A DNA stretch of 64,000 nt, from contig JAFZBE010000042.1 in NCBI GenBank assembly GCA_017561935.1, positions 62,001 through 126,000 of the forward strand. Reading direction: 5' to 3'. Positions 9,747 through 18,561 of this stretch are shown piece by piece; the first letter of the stretch is position 1; each line of letters begins with the position of its first letter. The translations under genes and the position numbers were made by a program. Origin of the DNA: Bacteroidales bacterium. GTDB lineage: Bacteria; Bacteroidota; Bacteroidia; Bacteroidales; UBA3663. The notes beneath the pieces are model-generated. The model searched no databases and had not been told where the DNA came from. It saw nothing but the letters and a program-made list of their open reading frames with translations.

Positions 9747-12700
9747 ATGAAGAAATTCACTTTGTTTACTGCTGCGGCTTTGTTCACAGCGGGGTTTGCT
9801 ATGCCCTTTGCTGCCAATGCCGCAGAACCAGCTGGTGCCGCTGCCGTGGCTCCGGCCGATCAGATTACCGTCACGGGTAAGGTGGTCGATGAGAATGGAG
9901 AACCCGTAGCAGGCGCCAGCGTCTTGGAACGTGGTTCGACCAATGGTATCAACACCGACATTGACGGAAACTTCGTGCTGAGGGTAGCCTCGGGTTCGAC
10001 GCTCGAAATCTCTTTCGTCGGCTATGCTTCCCAGACCGTCAAGGCCGCACCGACCGTGAAGGTTGTCCTCGTGGAGGATGCCGAGCTGCTCGACGACGTG
10101 GTAGTGGTTGGTTACGGTACGATGCGCAAGAGCGACCTGACGGGTTCGACCACTTCACTTCGTTCAGAAGCCATTACTTCGACCCTTGCTGCCAACCCGC
10201 TCGAAGCCCTGCAGGGCAAGTCGTCGGGTCTGGCCGTCTTCAACAACCTGCGTCCCGGCGAGACGCCAACGCTGCGTATCCGTGGCACGGCTTCGATCAA
10301 TTCGGGCAATGACCCGCTCTATGTGGTGGATGGCTTTGCCCTCGTCGATGGTGACCTGAACGACATCAATGCCGCCGACATCGAGGCCATCGAGATCTTG
10401 AAGGATGCTTCAGCCACGGCCATCTACGGTTCGCGTGGTGCCAATGGCGTAGTGATGATTACCACGAAGAAGGGTTCGGAAGGCCGCAAGAACCTCAGCG
10501 TACATGCCAGCACTGCTGTCAACATGCGCTATCGTCTGCTCGACACCGTGACGGGCGACGACTTCATCGACTATATGACCAAGGCAGCTGCCGCACAGGG
10601 TTCGACCAATCCTTTCCCCAACGGCTATTCGGTAACGAACGTGAACTGGCAGGAGGAGGTTATCAGCAAATCGTCGCTCACGCAGGACTATGGCGTGACC
10701 TTCGACGGTTCGGCTGGAGGTACCAACTATATGTTTTCGGCAGGCTACTATGACCAGGAAGGTCTGATCAAGGGCACCGAGTACGAGAAGTTCACGATTC
10801 ACAACAACCTGCAGCACAAGTTCAACAAGTGGATCACCATCGGTTCGAGCATGCAGCTCACTACTTCGACCACCGATAGGATCGGCTCAGACCTGACCTA
10901 CGATATGAGCGTGACCAACGACATCTTCCGCTGGGGTTGGCCCACCGATCCCGTCTATAACGCCGATGGTTCGTACAACATCGTGAACCATGGCGACTGG
11001 TTCAACCCGCTCGCTTCGATGGCCAACCAGACCAACAACCAGAAGAGCGTACGCTTCCTCGGCGACTTCTTCCTGCAGGTCGATTTCACCAAGCATCTCA
11101 ACTATCGTCTCAATATCGGCTATGATGTGAAGAACATCAACCGCTACTACTGGGCAGGCAACCAGGATGCCAAGTCGATTGGCAATGCCATCGAGACCGG
11201 CACAGGCGCCCACACCTGGGCTCGCAACCGTTCGAAGCTGATGGATAACATCATCACCTACACCAACAAGTGGGGTGAGCACCATCTCACGTTGACGGGT
11301 GTCTATTCATGGCAGGACTACAAGTACAACACCTCTTCGATGAGCGGCTCGTTCGCCGACATGAGGTTGCAGGCGTTCAACTTCTCGGGTGTGGATCAAA
11401 GCACTCTTTCGGCCAGCAGCAACTACTATAGCAACCGTCTGATCTCGTGGACGGCACGTGCAGCCTACAATTACGCCGACAAGTATCTGCTCACAGCCAC
11501 CGTGCGTTTCGACGGTTCTTCCCGTTTCGGTGATGACAACAAGTTCGGTATCTTCCCATCGGTAGGTCTGGGCTGGCGTGTGAGCAACGAGGACTTCCTC
11601 AAGGACAACGATGCCATCACCAACCTGAAGCTGCGCGTTTCGTATGGCGTGACCGGTAACCAGGAAATTGGTAACTACAATTCCCTCTCGAAGCTCGGCA
11701 CAAGCACGGGCGATGCCAACTATACCGATGGCACGAGTCCAATACTCGGCTACTACGAGTCGGTTGGCAATTCGAAGCTGAAGTGGGAACGCACCAAACA
11801 GTTGGATGCCGGTTTGGAACTGCAGCTCTACAATCGTATCAACTTCACGTTCGACTACTATACACGTACGACCACCGACCTGCTCTACAACGTTCCTATC
11901 CCATCGACTTCCGGATTCTCGTCTGTTTTGAGCAACATCGGCAAGGTGGGCAACCATGGTATCGAGGTGGCTGCCAATGCCGATATCTTCAAGAACAAGG
12001 ATTGGCTGGTGAACTTCGGCGTGAACTACACCTTCAACACCAACGAGATCAAGGAGCTCTACAATGACGTGGAACGTGTCGTGGTCAACGATGGTTCAAC
12101 AACCACGGGTATCGTCTCCCTCCTTCAGGTGGGTGAGCCCGTCAATGCCGTTTATGCCCGTCATTCACTCGGTATCATCAAGACGCAGGAGCAGCTCGAC
12201 GCCTATGTGGCTGCTGTGCCTGGTGTGAAGGGAACGGCCCACATCGGCTCGGAAATGTACGAGGATGTCAATGGCGATGGCCAGATCAGCGTGAACGACT
12301 GCCAGAGCATCGGCTCGATCGAACCCAAGCATTTCTATGGCTTCAACCTCAACGTGAGCTACAAGGATCTCACCCTCAGCGTCTATGGGCAGGGTGCATT
12401 CAAGTATGCTTCGATCATCGGTGCAGAACACAGCGGTTATCGCGGCACAGGCACATCGAGCGCTTGGCGCATCGGTATGCAGGATACAGGCAGCTACAGC
12501 CTTTGGGTAGATAATGGAGTGCGCAACACCCTCGGTATTCCTACCCAGGAGGCATGGGAAGATATGTTCGACCCAACGACCAACCCCGGAGGCGAACATC
12601 CGTCGGCAGGTGCCAAGGGTATTTTCCTCAGCGATCGCACCAACGGCGATTGGGCTTACTTCCTCCTGAAGAACGTACAGCTCAGCTACAACTTCGGCAA

Positions 12701-12857
12701 GCTGATGAAAGTAAAGGCACTGAAGGAACTCTCCGTCAACGTGAACTTCCAGAACGTGGCCGCTTGGGCCAACCATACAGGCTACAATCCTGAAAATGGC
12801 GACGTTTCGAACCCATTCGCAAGGACTATCATGTTTGGTATCAATGCAAAGTTCTGA
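9747..12857 (+). CDS. SusC/RagA family TonB-linked outer membrane receptor
   Basis: 1036 residues with a signal peptide at 1-26. A carboxypeptidase-regulatory-like domain lies at about 40-115 (GKVVDENGEPVAGASV, DGNFVLRV), then the SusC signature VVVVGYGTMRKSDLTGS and a plug domain (about 125-240, TLRIRGTASI, PLYVVDG), followed by the long beta barrel ending in FGINAKF. Family members import oligosaccharides across the outer membrane using TonB energy with a SusD lid. It is the first gene of the locus, 52 bp before susD. No clear TAnnTTTG promoter was found in the 59 bp upstream, which are rich in AACAC repeats. Confidence 0.95.
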   Translation: MKKFTLFTAAALFTAGFAMPFAANAAEPAGAAAVAPADQITVTGKVVDENGEPVAGASVLERGSTNGINTDIDGNFVLRVASGSTLEISFVGYASQTVKAAPTVKVVLVEDAELLDDVVVVGYGTMRKSDLTGSTTSLRSEAITSTLAANPLEALQGKSSGLAVFNNLRPGETPTLRIRGTASINSGNDPLYVVDGFALVDGDLNDINAADIEAIEILKDASATAIYGSRGANGVVMITTKKGSEGRKNLSVHASTAVNMRYRLLDTVTGDDFIDYMTKAAAAQGSTNPFPNGYSVTNVNWQEEVISKSSLTQDYGVTFDGSAGGTNYMFSAGYYDQEGLIKGTEYEKFTIHNNLQHKFNKWITIGSSMQLTTSTTDRIGSDLTYDMSVTNDIFRWGWPTDPVYNADGSYNIVNHGDWFNPLASMANQTNNQKSVRFLGDFFLQVDFTKHLNYRLNIGYDVKNINRYYWAGNQDAKSIGNAIETGTGAHTWARNRSKLMDNIITYTNKWGEHHLTLTGVYSWQDYKYNTSSMSGSFADMRLQAFNFSGVDQSTLSASSNYYSNRLISWTARAAYNYADKYLLTATVRFDGSSRFGDDNKFGIFPSVGLGWRVSNEDFLKDNDAITNLKLRVSYGVTGNQEIGNYNSLSKLGTSTGDANYTDGTSPILGYYESVGNSKLKWERTKQLDAGLELQLYNRINFTFDYYTRTTTDLLYNVPIPSTSGFSSVLSNIGKVGNHGIEVAANADIFKNKDWLVNFGVNYTFNTNEIKELYNDVERVVVNDGSTTTGIVSLLQVGEPVNAVYARHSLGIIKTQEQLDAYVAAVPGVKGTAHIGSEMYEDVNGDGQISVNDCQSIGSIEPKHFYGFNLNVSYKDLTLSVYGQGAFKYASIIGAEHSGYRGTGTSSAWRIGMQDTGSYSLWVDNGVRNTLGIPTQEAWEDMFDPTTNPGGEHPSAGAKGIFLSDRTNGDWAYFLLKNVQLSYNFGKLMKVKALKELSVNVNFQNVAAWANHTGYNPENGDVSNPFARTIMFGINAKF

Positions 12858-12884
12858 TGGTTCATGGTTCATGGTTAATGGATA
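12857..12884 (+). repeat. 7-bp direct repeat between susC and susD
   Basis: Four tandem 7-bp units (ATGGTTC twice, ATGGTTA, ATGGATA) begin on the last base of the susC stop codon and fill most of the susC-susD gap. Confidence 0.7.
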
Positions 12885-12909
12885 ATAATCATTGTTAATT
12901 GACATTATT

Positions 12910-14520
12910 ATGAAGACTATCAAATATATTATCGCAGGTGCAGTACTTGCTACCACAATGCTGGGCGGCATGTCGTTGACCAGTTGCAGCGACCTCGATG
13001 AACATCCCTATACCTTTATCGACCCAGCCTCGTTCTACAATACAGAGGATGAGATTGATGCTACGCTGGCGGGCGTCTATAACCGCTATCGTAACATGTA
13101 TAACGCCAACAGTCAGCTCTATCTGGCACAGATCGAGCTGCTTACCGATCAGGCAGTGCCTACTTATAACAAGAACAACATGGAGCTCATCAACAAGTGG
13201 GACGGTGTGCAGAATGCCTCGGCTTCGAACGGCGTTCACCGCATCTGGGCAGCTTGCTACGAGGCTGTGAACCGTGCCAATATCGTGCTTGGTCGCGTTG
13301 ATAACGTGGAGATGAGCGAAGAGGCACGCAACCGCATCAAGGGACAGGCCTACTTCCTCCGTGGCTATGCATTCTTCTCGATGGCACGTTGCTTCGGTGC
13401 CCTTGCTTTGCCTCTCACCTACACCAATGGTGTGGAGAACCTCGAGATCGCACGCTCGACCTATGGCGAGACCTACGACCAGATAATCTCCGACTTCAAG
13501 GAGGCTGAAGCCTTGCTGCCCGTACGCGGCACCAGCGGCTACGACGTATGGCGTGCATCAAAGGGAGCTGCACAGGCTGCTCTTGGCGAGGTTTATCTGC
13601 TTCGTGCATCAATGGCCGATGTCAATGGTGAGACAGCCAGCCAGACCGAGTATTATACCCAGGCACGCGACTACAGCAAGAAGGTAATTGATAGCGGCGT
13701 CTATGGACTGATGGACAACTACGTGGATCAGTTCTACTGGTTCAACGAGAGCGGTGCCAAGAACTGCAAGGAGTCAGTCTTCGAGCTTCAGTATTCGGCA
13801 GCACAGAGCCAGAACAACGGTATGCATATCCGTTTCGGACTGGGTCGCACGTATTCGAACTACATGGGTTGCTACCAGTATTCGCGTATGGGCGTTTCAC
13901 CCTATATCTACACCGAGATGCTGGCCAATGGCGACAAGCGTGCCGATGTGTTCCTGACCTACTTCGAGGAGAACGACGGCACTGCGCACACTTTCAATCC
14001 GAATACCCTGCACTGGGAGCCCTACATCACCAACGACCGCAACGTGGAGCATACTTGCGTCTTCAACTGCAAGTATTTCGACCAGCACACCGATGCATCG
14101 CTGCAGCGTCCCAACGCCAACTTCCCCATCATCCGCTATGCAGAGGTGCTGCTTAACTATGCTGAAGCAGCCAACATCCTGAATGCAGGATCGGGCATTG
14201 AGTGCCTCAACCAGGTACGTCAGCGTGCAGGTCTCGCTCCTTTCAGTGGCAGTCAGGCTGAGATTGACGAGGAAATTTTCAACCAGCGTCGTTTCGAGTT
14301 CGTGGGCGAGGGCAAGATCTTCTTCGACGAACTGCGTCGCGACGTGCTTGCCGACCGTTCGGCTGCAAAGCTCGCTCGTGGCTTTGCCGACAAGCTCAGC
14401 TATTTCGACTCTGCCGAGCCACTTTTCAAGCCTCAGAAGAGCTTCCTCTTCCTGATTCCACAGGGTGACCTCGACAGCAATCCTGCCCTTGTGCAGAATC
14501 CTATCCCGCAGTCGAGGTAA
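12910..14520 (+). CDS. SusD/RagB family nutrient-binding outer membrane lipoprotein
   Basis: 536 residues from the ATG at 12910; an upstream in-frame ATG at 12892 would break the signal peptide. The lipoprotein signal ends at MSLTSC, giving a lipidated Cys. The N-terminal ATLAGVYNRYR and the C-terminal LNYAEAANIL, CLNQVRQRAGL and RRFEFVGEGKIFFDELRR match the SusD/RagB family, whose helical TPR-like body caps SusC and binds glycan. It lies directly downstream of its SusC partner and is followed by a hairpin terminator that may lower transcription of the downstream enzymes. Confidence 0.95.
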   Translation: MKTIKYIIAGAVLATTMLGGMSLTSCSDLDEHPYTFIDPASFYNTEDEIDATLAGVYNRYRNMYNANSQLYLAQIELLTDQAVPTYNKNNMELINKWDGVQNASASNGVHRIWAACYEAVNRANIVLGRVDNVEMSEEARNRIKGQAYFLRGYAFFSMARCFGALALPLTYTNGVENLEIARSTYGETYDQIISDFKEAEALLPVRGTSGYDVWRASKGAAQAALGEVYLLRASMADVNGETASQTEYYTQARDYSKKVIDSGVYGLMDNYVDQFYWFNESGAKNCKESVFELQYSAAQSQNNGMHIRFGLGRTYSNYMGCYQYSRMGVSPYIYTEMLANGDKRADVFLTYFEENDGTAHTFNPNTLHWEPYITNDRNVEHTCVFNCKYFDQHTDASLQRPNANFPIIRYAEVLLNYAEAANILNAGSGIECLNQVRQRAGLAPFSGSQAEIDEEIFNQRRFEFVGEGKIFFDELRRDVLADRSAAKLARGFADKLSYFDSAEPLFKPQKSFLFLIPQGDLDSNPALVQNPIPQSR

Positions 14521-14531
14521 TCCTATTCCTA

Positions 14532-14569
14532 GGCTCCCCTGTCTGAGGACGGGGGAGTCTGTGTTTTTT
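14532..14569 (+). terminator. Hairpin terminator or attenuator after susD
   Basis: Twelve-bp stem (14532-14543 with 14548-14559, two G-U pairs), TGAG loop and a T6 run at 14564-14569. It separates susCD from the enzyme genes on the same strand. Confidence 0.75.
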
Positions 14570-14610
14570 GGAGCACTCCGAATACTCCGATCACTAAATA
14601 AAACTCAGCT

Positions 14611-17031
14611 ATGAAAACTATTCCTATCCTTTGTGGCGCGGCATTGCTGCTTGCCGCCTGCACCGAGTCGATCACCTGCTTTGAATATCCAACAGAGCAG
14701 GGCTTGCTTCGTGTGGAGTTTCCCGAAGCGGATATTGTGCGTGTGCGATTGTCGGAAAATAGTGATTTCGTGGACAACAAGACCACGGTCGTGCTTCCTG
14801 AGGCCTTGAGCCATCCCGTCAGGGTGAGACTCGAGGAGACCGACGGACAATTCGTACTCACCTCCGACAGCTTGCAGGTGCATATTGACAGCAAGACAGG
14901 TGCCATCAGCTATTACGACAGCCATAGCACGTTGCTTCTTTCGGAGCGCGACAGCCAGCCCAAGCAATGCGAAAGGATTGCGCTCGAACATGTCACCTAC
15001 GATGAGGCGACAAGCCGCATCGAGAAGACCGCTGATGGCGAGAAGGTGGTGATGGACGTGCTGGGACGTGATACGATAGGCACTTCGTGGCGATGGCAGG
15101 TCTGCTTTGTGTTCCCACAGGGCGAGCCGCTCTACGGATGGGGTTCGCACATGGAGGATCTGCTCGACCTCAAGGGACAGAAGCTGTGGCTTTGCCAGCA
15201 CAACCTGAAGGCCATGGTGCCCGTGATCAATACGGCATCGGGCTACGGCCTGCTTTTTGATGCGGGTTGCGGTATGCGTTTCGATGATACCGATGACCAA
15301 GGTCTCGTCGAGCTGGAGGCTGCCCAAGGATTGGACTATTATTTCATGAAGGGCGTGACGATGGATCGTGTCGTGAACCGTATGCGCAGGCTGACAGGAC
15401 AATCTCCGATGATGCCTCGCTACTTGTTCGGTTACATCCAGTCGAAGGAACGTTTCCACAGCAGCGCTGAAATCATCGGGGCCATGCGCGAGTTCCGTCG
15501 TCGGCAGATACCCGTCGATTTGGTGGTGCAGGATTGGAACTATTGGCCTGAAGGCTGGGGAATGATGCAGATGGATCGCCGTTATTATCCCGATCCACAG
15601 GCTTTGGCCGATACTGTGCATCAGCTGCATGGACGCCTGATGGTCAGCATCTGGCCTAATCCGCAGGGCAATGCCCAGGAAAAGGATTTCAAGGAGCATG
15701 GCTTCATGCTCAATCGTTCGTTTGTCAACGTCTTTGATGCCGAGGCACGTGCCTACTATTGGCAATGGGCCAACCGCGAGTTCTTCCACGACGGTCAGGG
15801 CTTCGATGCCTGGTGGTGCGATTGTTCGGAACCCACCGATGGAGACTGGAAATTCATGCCAGAAGGATATGGATGGGACAGCCATCAGGACCGATGGATG
15901 CTGAATCTGGAGGCGCAGAATGCCGTGTCGGGTGCAGAGCGCACTTCACTTTATGCGCTCTTCCATGCGCAGGGAATTTACGAGAACCAGCGCAAGACCA
16001 CCGACAGGAAGCGTGTTGTCAATCTTACCCGTTCGAGTTACGCAGGACAGCAGCGTTATGCCACCATCACTTGGAACGGCGACACCTACGCTTCGTGGGA
16101 ATCGTTCCGACGCCAGATTCCGATGGGTTTGAACTTCATGGCCACAGGTTGTCCTTATTGGACGGTTGATGCGGGCACGTTCTTTGCTGCATCAAGACCG
16201 CAATGGTTCTGGAAGGGCCAGTATCCCGAAGGCTGCAAGGATCCGGCTTTCAGGGAGTTCTATCTGCGTATGTGCCAGTGGGCGGCCTATCTGCCCGTCT
16301 TCCGCAGCCATGGCTCTGATACTCCACGTGAAGTGTGGTATTATGGTGATGTCGGCGAACCTTATTACGATGCCCTTGTCCGCAATATCGAGCGGCGTTA
16401 TGAGTTGTTACCCTATATCTATTCGTTGGCGGCCAAGGTGACTTTGGTGAACTATACCATGGCGCGTATGCTCGCCTTCGATTTCCCGCAGGATAAGGAG
16501 GCTCGGGAATGCAAGACCGAATACATGTTTGGCCCGGCGTTGCTTGTCTGCCCGGTGACACATCCTTTGTCGGAGACTACGAAGCTGGATGTCTATCTGC
16601 CCGCAGGAGCCCAATGGCAGGATGCCGCAGGCAATGTGCATGAGGGTGGACAGCACTTGGCTTGTGACGTTTCCTTGAACGAGATTCCTGTCTTCGTGCG
16701 TCGAGGAAGCATACTGCCGAAGAGTCCCGTGATCCAATATGCCGATGAATTGAACGAACAGACTTTGACCATTGAGGTCGTTCCTGGGGAGGATGATTCT
16801 TTTGAACTGTACGAAGATGATGGCATCACCTACGATTGCGAGAAGGGCCAGTATGCCGTCATTCCCCTCACGTGGAACGAACAGTCGCGTAGCCTTATTA
16901 TCGGTGAACGAGAGGGTGCCTTCACGGGCATGAAGGAGAAACGCAGTTTCGTCATCAAGGTCAAGGATGGAAAGACGGAAACCTCGAAAGAGGTGAATTA
17001 TAATGGCGGGGCTGTCACCCTTCGGTTTTAA
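14611..17031 (+). CDS. GH31 family alpha-xylosidase/alpha-glucosidase lipoprotein
   Basis: 806 residues. The lipoprotein signal ends in LLLAAC. A galactose-mutarotase-like N-terminal domain precedes the GH31 barrel: GYIQSKERFHSS starts the catalytic core, FDAWWCDCSEPTDGDW carries the presumed nucleophile D404, and TWNGDTYASW carries the likely acid/base D491. The C-terminal part (IPVFVRRGSILP, FELYEDDG) is the usual GH31 tail. The WWxDxxEP form resembles Bacteroidetes alpha-xylosidases more than starch enzymes, but the substrate is an inference. Part of the locus; 14 bp before the GH29 gene and probably co-transcribed with it. Confidence 0.88.
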   Translation: MKTIPILCGAALLLAACTESITCFEYPTEQGLLRVEFPEADIVRVRLSENSDFVDNKTTVVLPEALSHPVRVRLEETDGQFVLTSDSLQVHIDSKTGAISYYDSHSTLLLSERDSQPKQCERIALEHVTYDEATSRIEKTADGEKVVMDVLGRDTIGTSWRWQVCFVFPQGEPLYGWGSHMEDLLDLKGQKLWLCQHNLKAMVPVINTASGYGLLFDAGCGMRFDDTDDQGLVELEAAQGLDYYFMKGVTMDRVVNRMRRLTGQSPMMPRYLFGYIQSKERFHSSAEIIGAMREFRRRQIPVDLVVQDWNYWPEGWGMMQMDRRYYPDPQALADTVHQLHGRLMVSIWPNPQGNAQEKDFKEHGFMLNRSFVNVFDAEARAYYWQWANREFFHDGQGFDAWWCDCSEPTDGDWKFMPEGYGWDSHQDRWMLNLEAQNAVSGAERTSLYALFHAQGIYENQRKTTDRKRVVNLTRSSYAGQQRYATITWNGDTYASWESFRRQIPMGLNFMATGCPYWTVDAGTFFAASRPQWFWKGQYPEGCKDPAFREFYLRMCQWAAYLPVFRSHGSDTPREVWYYGDVGEPYYDALVRNIERRYELLPYIYSLAAKVTLVNYTMARMLAFDFPQDKEARECKTEYMFGPALLVCPVTHPLSETTKLDVYLPAGAQWQDAAGNVHEGGQHLACDVSLNEIPVFVRRGSILPKSPVIQYADELNEQTLTIEVVPGEDDSFELYEDDGITYDCEKGQYAVIPLTWNEQSRSLIIGEREGAFTGMKEKRSFVIKVKDGKTETSKEVNYNGGAVTLRF

Positions 17032-17045
17032 TCATCAATTGGCTC

Positions 17046-18545
17046 ATGGTTGGTACGAAAAGGTTTTCGAGCACGTTGCTCGCTCTGATCCTTGGCACTG
17101 GCTTTTCCTTGCTTGCACAAGATAGGCTATCCAAGACAACTTTGGAGCAGGGTCCCTTCGAGGCGAATTGGACATCGCTGGCAAGACATCAGGCCGTGCC
17201 TGAATGGCTGCGTGATGCCAAGTTCGGCATCTATTGCCATTGGGGCGTCTATAGCGTGCCCGCTTACGGCAACGAGCAATATTTCCACTACATGCATTGT
17301 GATGCTTCGAGTGGAGAATATGCCAAGGGGGAACAGTTCCTGATGGGCGAGCGAGAACGGCATGAGGCCATCTATGGCCCGCTGTCGGAGTTCGGTTATC
17401 ATGACTTCATCCCGATGTTCAAGGCCGAGCATTTCGATGCCGACGCATGGGCTTTGCTCTTCAAGGAGGCAGGTGCGAGGTTTGGCGGCATCGTGGGAGA
17501 ACATCACGATGGTTTTGCGATGTGGGATTCGAAGGTCACGCCGTTCTGCGCGGCCAAGATGGGTCCCGAACGCGACTGTCTGGGAGAGATAGCTGCGGCT
17601 GTGAGGAAACGTGGCTTGAAGTTCTTCACCTCGCTGCATCACGAGATCAACTACACCTACGTGCAGGTGCAGGAAGGTTGGGCAGCGAATAATCCGAAGT
17701 ATGCCAAGCTCTATGGTTGTCTGATGGACCATGACGAGTGGCTGCAGATGTGGTCGGACAAGTGCGATGAAGTCATCGAGCAGTATTCGCCCGACCTGCT
17801 CTATTTCGATGCGTGGATGGACCAGATTCCCGAGGAAAGGAAACTGAGAATGGTGCAGCACTACTTCAACCATGCAGCAAAAACAGGACAAGACGTCGCC
17901 TTCACCTATAAATATAAGGAATTCCCGCGTGAAGTGGGTATGCTCGACCATGAGATGTCGTCGCTCAACGAGATTGATCCCATCCCCTGGCTTTGCGACT
18001 TCACCATTGCCGACGGCTACCATAAGTCGTGGGGATACGTGAAGGGAATGCAGTATATTTCGCACAAGGACATCGTGCAACGACTGATACAGGTGGTCAG
18101 CAACAACGGACAGTTGCTCTTGAATCTGGCTCCGATGGCCGATGGCACCATCCCTCAGGCACAGCAGGATATTATGGCCAATGTGGGCGTCTGGTTGTGG
18201 TCGTACGGAGAATCGATTTACGAGACACGTCCTTATCTCGTTTCGCACGAGACGGCTTTGCCTGTCGTATCTTCTGGAGGCGACGTAGAAGGCTATCGTG
18301 TGCATTACACCCAGAAGAAGGACGGGAAGACGCTTTATGCCATCTTCCTCGATTGGCCAGGCACGGAAAACACCATCCTGCTGCGAGAGGTGAAGCAGCC
18401 GGTGGAGCAGGCCATCCTCCTCTCGGTGAAAAAGAATTTTGAATGTCGTTTTGAACAAACATCTGAAGGACTGCGTCTCACCATCCCGAAGGGTTCGCGT
18501 CTGCCATCGGATGTTGCACAGGTTGTAAGGCTCGTTTTGGAGTAA
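17046..18545 (+). CDS. GH29 alpha-L-fucosidase, secreted
   Basis: 499 residues with a signal peptide (cleavage after SLLAQ). GH29 features in order: KFGIYCHWGVYSVPAYG near residue 60, GEHHDGFAMWDS near 155, a Trp-rich CDEVIEQYSPDLLYFDAW segment with the presumed nucleophile D255, and NGQLLLNLAPMADG near 360. GH29 enzymes release terminal alpha-L-fucose with retention of configuration. The spacing of 14 bp to the GH31 gene and 16 bp to the next gene indicates one operon. Fucose together with xylose cleavage suggests hemicellulose or pectin side chains. Confidence 0.9.
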   Translation: MVGTKRFSSTLLALILGTGFSLLAQDRLSKTTLEQGPFEANWTSLARHQAVPEWLRDAKFGIYCHWGVYSVPAYGNEQYFHYMHCDASSGEYAKGEQFLMGERERHEAIYGPLSEFGYHDFIPMFKAEHFDADAWALLFKEAGARFGGIVGEHHDGFAMWDSKVTPFCAAKMGPERDCLGEIAAAVRKRGLKFFTSLHHEINYTYVQVQEGWAANNPKYAKLYGCLMDHDEWLQMWSDKCDEVIEQYSPDLLYFDAWMDQIPEERKLRMVQHYFNHAAKTGQDVAFTYKYKEFPREVGMLDHEMSSLNEIDPIPWLCDFTIADGYHKSWGYVKGMQYISHKDIVQRLIQVVSNNGQLLLNLAPMADGTIPQAQQDIMANVGVWLWSYGESIYETRPYLVSHETALPVVSSGGDVEGYRVHYTQKKDGKTLYAIFLDWPGTENTILLREVKQPVEQAILLSVKKNFECRFEQTSEGLRLTIPKGSRLPSDVAQVVRLVLE

Positions 18546-18561
18546 TCCTAATAAATATACT

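Noticed and set aside
12894-12905. 12-mer GTTAATTGACAT shared by the susC-susD gap and inverted-repeat copy B
   Set aside because: AT-rich and without the rest of the element; it could be chance, so I did not call a third copy.
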